From CAVOJV01 sp963696325 (GTDB taxonomy: Bacteria > Pseudomonadota > Gammaproteobacteria > Competibacterales > Competibacteraceae): DNA of 64,000 nt. This document shows positions 61,673 to 64,000 of this stretch, piece after piece. Position 1 is the first letter of the stretch. Every line of letters starts with the position of its first letter. Made by a program: the position numbers and the translations under genes. Under the pieces are notes generated by a model. The model ran no database searches. It worked only from the letters and a program-made list of their open reading frames with translations, and had not been told where the DNA came from. Where the stretch lies: contig CAVOJV010000041.1 in NCBI GenBank assembly GCA_963696325.1, positions 18,232 through 82,231 of the forward strand, in the 5' to 3' direction.

Positions 61673-62646
61673 GAGGACTCTCCGGTAATCAGATAACCGA
61701 AGCGGGCCTCGAAACGGTCGCTCGCCGCCGCGGCGATCTCCGGTATCCACTGGAGGTAGTAGGCGGTGGAGACGATCGACACATGGCCCATGTACATCGC
61801 GAGCTTCGGCAGGTTGGACTGCACATCGGCGCCTTGCCGATACCAGCGCAGAAGCGCCTGGACCGCAAAGCTATGACGGAAGTCGTGGACACGTGGCCGA
61901 CGCCCGTCCGGACTCTGGACGTTGGCGGACTGCAACAACCCCTGGAGACCCCGGCTCAAACCTGTCCCGGTATAGGCGCGCAGGCTGCGGGTGCCATGGC
62001 ACAGCAAGGGCGAATCGGGGGCCGTGCTCAGGGGCGGTGCCAGCCGTTGTCGCAGATAGGCGCGAAGCTCCCGGCAGGCCTCCCGCGACAGCGGAACGAA
62101 TCGGGACTTGTGGAACTTCGACTCGCGCACCCGGAGCACCCCCGCGGCGGGATCGGCGTCGGCCAAGGTGAGATGCAAGCGCTCGCCCCGGCGCAAGCCG
62201 GCGGTATAGAGCAAGACCACGGCCAACCGCAAGCCGGCGGGGAGCAATGGCGAAGCGGGCCTGGGGGAAAGTTCCTGGGCGGCGGCCAACAGGCGCGCGA
62301 CCGCCTCCGGACCGAAGATCACCGGCGCACGGTACGGACACGGGCGTGGGAAACGATGGACGTCCGGCACAAAACAATTCGGCTCGGTACGGCGCCGATA
62401 CAGGCAGAAGTTGCGGACGATGCGCTGCCGCTTACGCCGGCCGTTGGCGGTCAACCCCTGGAGGGAATGACACCATGCGTCGAAGAGAGCTTGATCGAGT
62501 TCGACCGCCGCGCGATCCTGCAGGAATCGCAGAAACGACCGGAGAATCTGCTCTTCACCCAGATAGCCGCGCCCGAGCGAGCGCATCCCGTGCACATAGC
62601 GGTCGAGTAGCGGATCGAGCCGGGCGCTAAAAGAGGTCGTGTTCAT
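61669..62646 (-). CDS. RIT3 tyrosine recombinase B (second gene)
   Basis: A 325-residue recombinase. YTAGLRRGERLHL, HDFRHSFAVQALL and MGHVSIVSTAYYLQW supply the catalytic residues. It has 4-bp overlaps with both neighbours. Its layout equals gene B of RIT1 (for example QALLRWYRQGA against NTLLRWYRQGA), showing common descent of the elements. Confidence 0.9.
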   Translation of the reverse strand: MNTTSFSARLDPLLDRYVHGMRSLGRGYLGEEQILRSFLRFLQDRAAVELDQALFDAWCHSLQGLTANGRRKRQRIVRNFCLYRRRTEPNCFVPDVHRFPRPCPYRAPVIFGPEAVARLLAAAQELSPRPASPLLPAGLRLAVVLLYTAGLRRGERLHLTLADADPAAGVLRVRESKFHKSRFVPLSREACRELRAYLRQRLAPPLSTAPDSPLLCHGTRSLRAYTGTGLSRGLQGLLQSANVQSPDGRRPRVHDFRHSFAVQALLRWYRQGADVQSNLPKLAMYMGHVSIVSTAYYLQWIPEIAAAASDRFEARFGYLITGESS

Positions 62647-63863
62647 AGGGACCTCCTGGCGGGCTCGACCGTTGGGACAGGCAGCGGTAAGGCCACCTCG
62701 CGCAGCGCCTCGGTTTGCAATCTCAGGTACAGGCAGGTGCTCTCCAGGGTATGGTGGCCGAGCAAATCCCCGATCGCCTTGACCCCCACGCCGCGATTGA
62801 GGAGCCGCATCGCGAAGGCATGACGAAGGCTATAGGAGGAACTGCCTTGCAGCGAGAGCCCGCTTTGGCGGGCACGCTTCTCGTAGATGTCACAGACGGC
62901 GGTGGGTTTGAGCGGCCCGGCGGGGGGTTCGTGCCCGCAGAAACAAGTGCGGGTGACGCTGCCAGGACGACCACAGCGAAGATACCGCTTGAGGACGCGC
63001 CGCGCGGAGTCGGCTAGCGGGAGAATCAGAGCCGATCGGGTCTTGCACGGTTCCACGCGGAGCGGCTTGTTCGCCCAATCGATCGACTCCAAAGTCAGCG
63101 AGACGACCTCCGAAGGGCGTAATCCATAGTGTGCCATCAGATACAAGATGGCGTGGTCGCGGCAGCCGAGAGGATCGGATCGATCGATGGAGCGCAGCAA
63201 GCCTTGCCCGAGTTTACAGGCGAGCGCGCGGGGCGGCAACTCGTCACGGTAGGTACGGGGCGTGTCGATGCTGTCCAGGCGCTCTCGCACTGTACCGCGG
63301 GTATGACAGAATCGCAGGAAGGCGCGGAGCCGTGCCACGGAATGCCGCAGGCTCGGCCGCGTGAGCCGTTGCCCGAGGGAGGTGACAAACGCTTCGACGA
63401 CCTGGGCCGACACCACAGCCAAGGGAGCGTCCGGCGGTAGGGCTTCAGCCAGGAAGGTCGAGGAGTCGCCACGTGCTGAGCAACCGTCGCGACCGTCAAC
63501 CCGCGTATCTCCAGAAGGTAAGTGCGGTAGCCCGCCAGCAGCGGGGCGAACCGCTCGGAGTCCGGTTCGGTTATCAGGCGGTGACCAGTCCGGAGAAAGC
63601 GTTCAAAGGCACGCTGGTGGCGCCAAAGCGGCCTGCTGACGTGCTGGCGACAGAAAAGCGAAGCCAGTCCGTTCGAGGTAAAGTCGATCCGAAGTAACGA
63701 TGCCCCCACGCTGCAGAACCTGCTTTAGCCGGCGGACGTGTCCGCGTGCGGGAGCGCATGCATAGCCTTGGGATGTCAACCACTCGGCAAAGCCTTGCAG
63801 CCAATCGCCGACCGGTGACTGCGAATAGCGTCGATGGGATTTTGGAAAGAGCCGGGTGAGCAT
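62643..63863 (-). pseudogene. RIT3 tyrosine recombinase A, two frameshifts
   Basis: From ATG 63863 (MLTRLFPKSHRRYSQ) the protein needs frame changes near 63690 and near 63445. Pieces: WLTSQGYACAPARGHVRRLKQVL, then GLASLFCRQHVSRPLWRHQRAFERFL...YRTYLLEIRGLTVATVAQHV, then VSAQVVEAFVTSL through the catalytic domain (YGLRPSEVVSLTL, YSLRHAFAMRLL, GHHTLESTCLYLRL). The catalytic part is intact. Either decay or sequence errors; two indels in a repeat-rich region are plausible as errors. Confidence 0.8.
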
Positions 63864-64000
63864 AGTGGCCTCCATCTGCGTTAAAGTGGAAGGGCTACCG
63901 TACGCCACCGGGCAAAGAGTTATGTTGAGTTGAAGGCCTTAAACAGGTCGAAATATACCAATGCCGCGACGCTACTGTACATAACTGCGCGCTACACATA
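63864..64000. repeat. RIT3 right terminal module
   Basis: GTTATGTTGAGTTGAAGG and CGCTACTGTACATAAC form inverted arms as at the other RIT ends. The sequence stops at CTACACATA, the inverted end repeat. Confidence 0.6.

Larger units (their letters stand above)
60549..64000 (-). mobile_element. RIT3: third RIT element, reaching the window edge
   Basis: Three overlapping tyrosine-recombinase genes on the minus strand. The left end has TATGTGTAG (60556) and the window ends with its inverse CTACACATA (63992-64000), so nearly the whole element is present. Inner arms GGTTATGTGGAGTC and GACTCCACATAACC (60570-60638) repeat the terminal plan of RIT1 and RIT2. Confidence 0.85.

Overview
This 64-kb window looks like accessory DNA of a GC-rich gammaproteobacterium, possibly an environmental Competibacteraceae/Chromatiales-like lineage. 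That guess rests on protein style, GC content and the mix of insertion sequences (IS); no rRNA, tRNA or housekeeping operon anchors it. Most of the sequence is a nested set of mobile elements. One long operon of mostly unknown proteins has stayed intact inside it.

Left part (1-13.2 kb). A small LTXXQ-type periplasmic protein and a repeat-rich lipoprotein come first. They are followed by IS relics: an IS5-family element with an IS630-family element inside it, an IS21 relic and a second IS630-family element. Next are a small exported protein, a PAS sensor kinase whose response regulator is cut off, an alpha/beta hydrolase and a complete IS. A plasmid-type replicon (ParA, small DNA-binding partner, Rep) lies between two inverted copies of that IS, the second one truncated.

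Middle (13.4-33.8 kb). A Tn7/Tn5053-like transposon (13369-22271: serine resolvase, DDE transposase, AAA ATPase, Uma2-type cargo) is broken by one IS and by RIT1. A RIT is a 'recombinase in trio' element made of three overlapping tyrosine-recombinase genes. A second RIT follows. Its left end carries an IS21 element, which itself carries a four-gene serine-recombinase element and a perfect tandem pair of IS200/IS605-like elements. Most of these insertions can be removed on paper so that the host reading frame is exactly restored.

Right-middle (33.9-52.2 kb, minus strand). An uninterrupted eight-gene operon encodes a phospholipase D-like protein, a 1537-residue DUF6603-like protein, two further large unknown proteins (733 and 1148 residues), two beta-propeller-like proteins (one with a signal peptide), and two paralogous membrane-anchored proteins with phage-tail-fibre/collar features. 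This is the best candidate for an undescribed system.

Right part (52.2-64 kb). It holds a short MITE-like repeat, IS91 and group II intron fragments, a frameshifted IHF-alpha gene, a probable c-di-GMP-I riboswitch ahead of an exported agmatine-deiminase-family protein, an IS, a stand-alone periplasmic Cache protein, an apparently ORF-less group II intron and a third RIT running to the window edge.

Two signals recur. First, three RIT elements occur in one window, and their ends share inverted TTATG/CATAA arms. Second, solitary long palindromes share outer arms (GGGGTTTrGGGA type) and TTATG-containing cores. Three of the four sit where a gene or intron is cut off or interrupted, and their cores resemble the palindromes at the RIT junctions.
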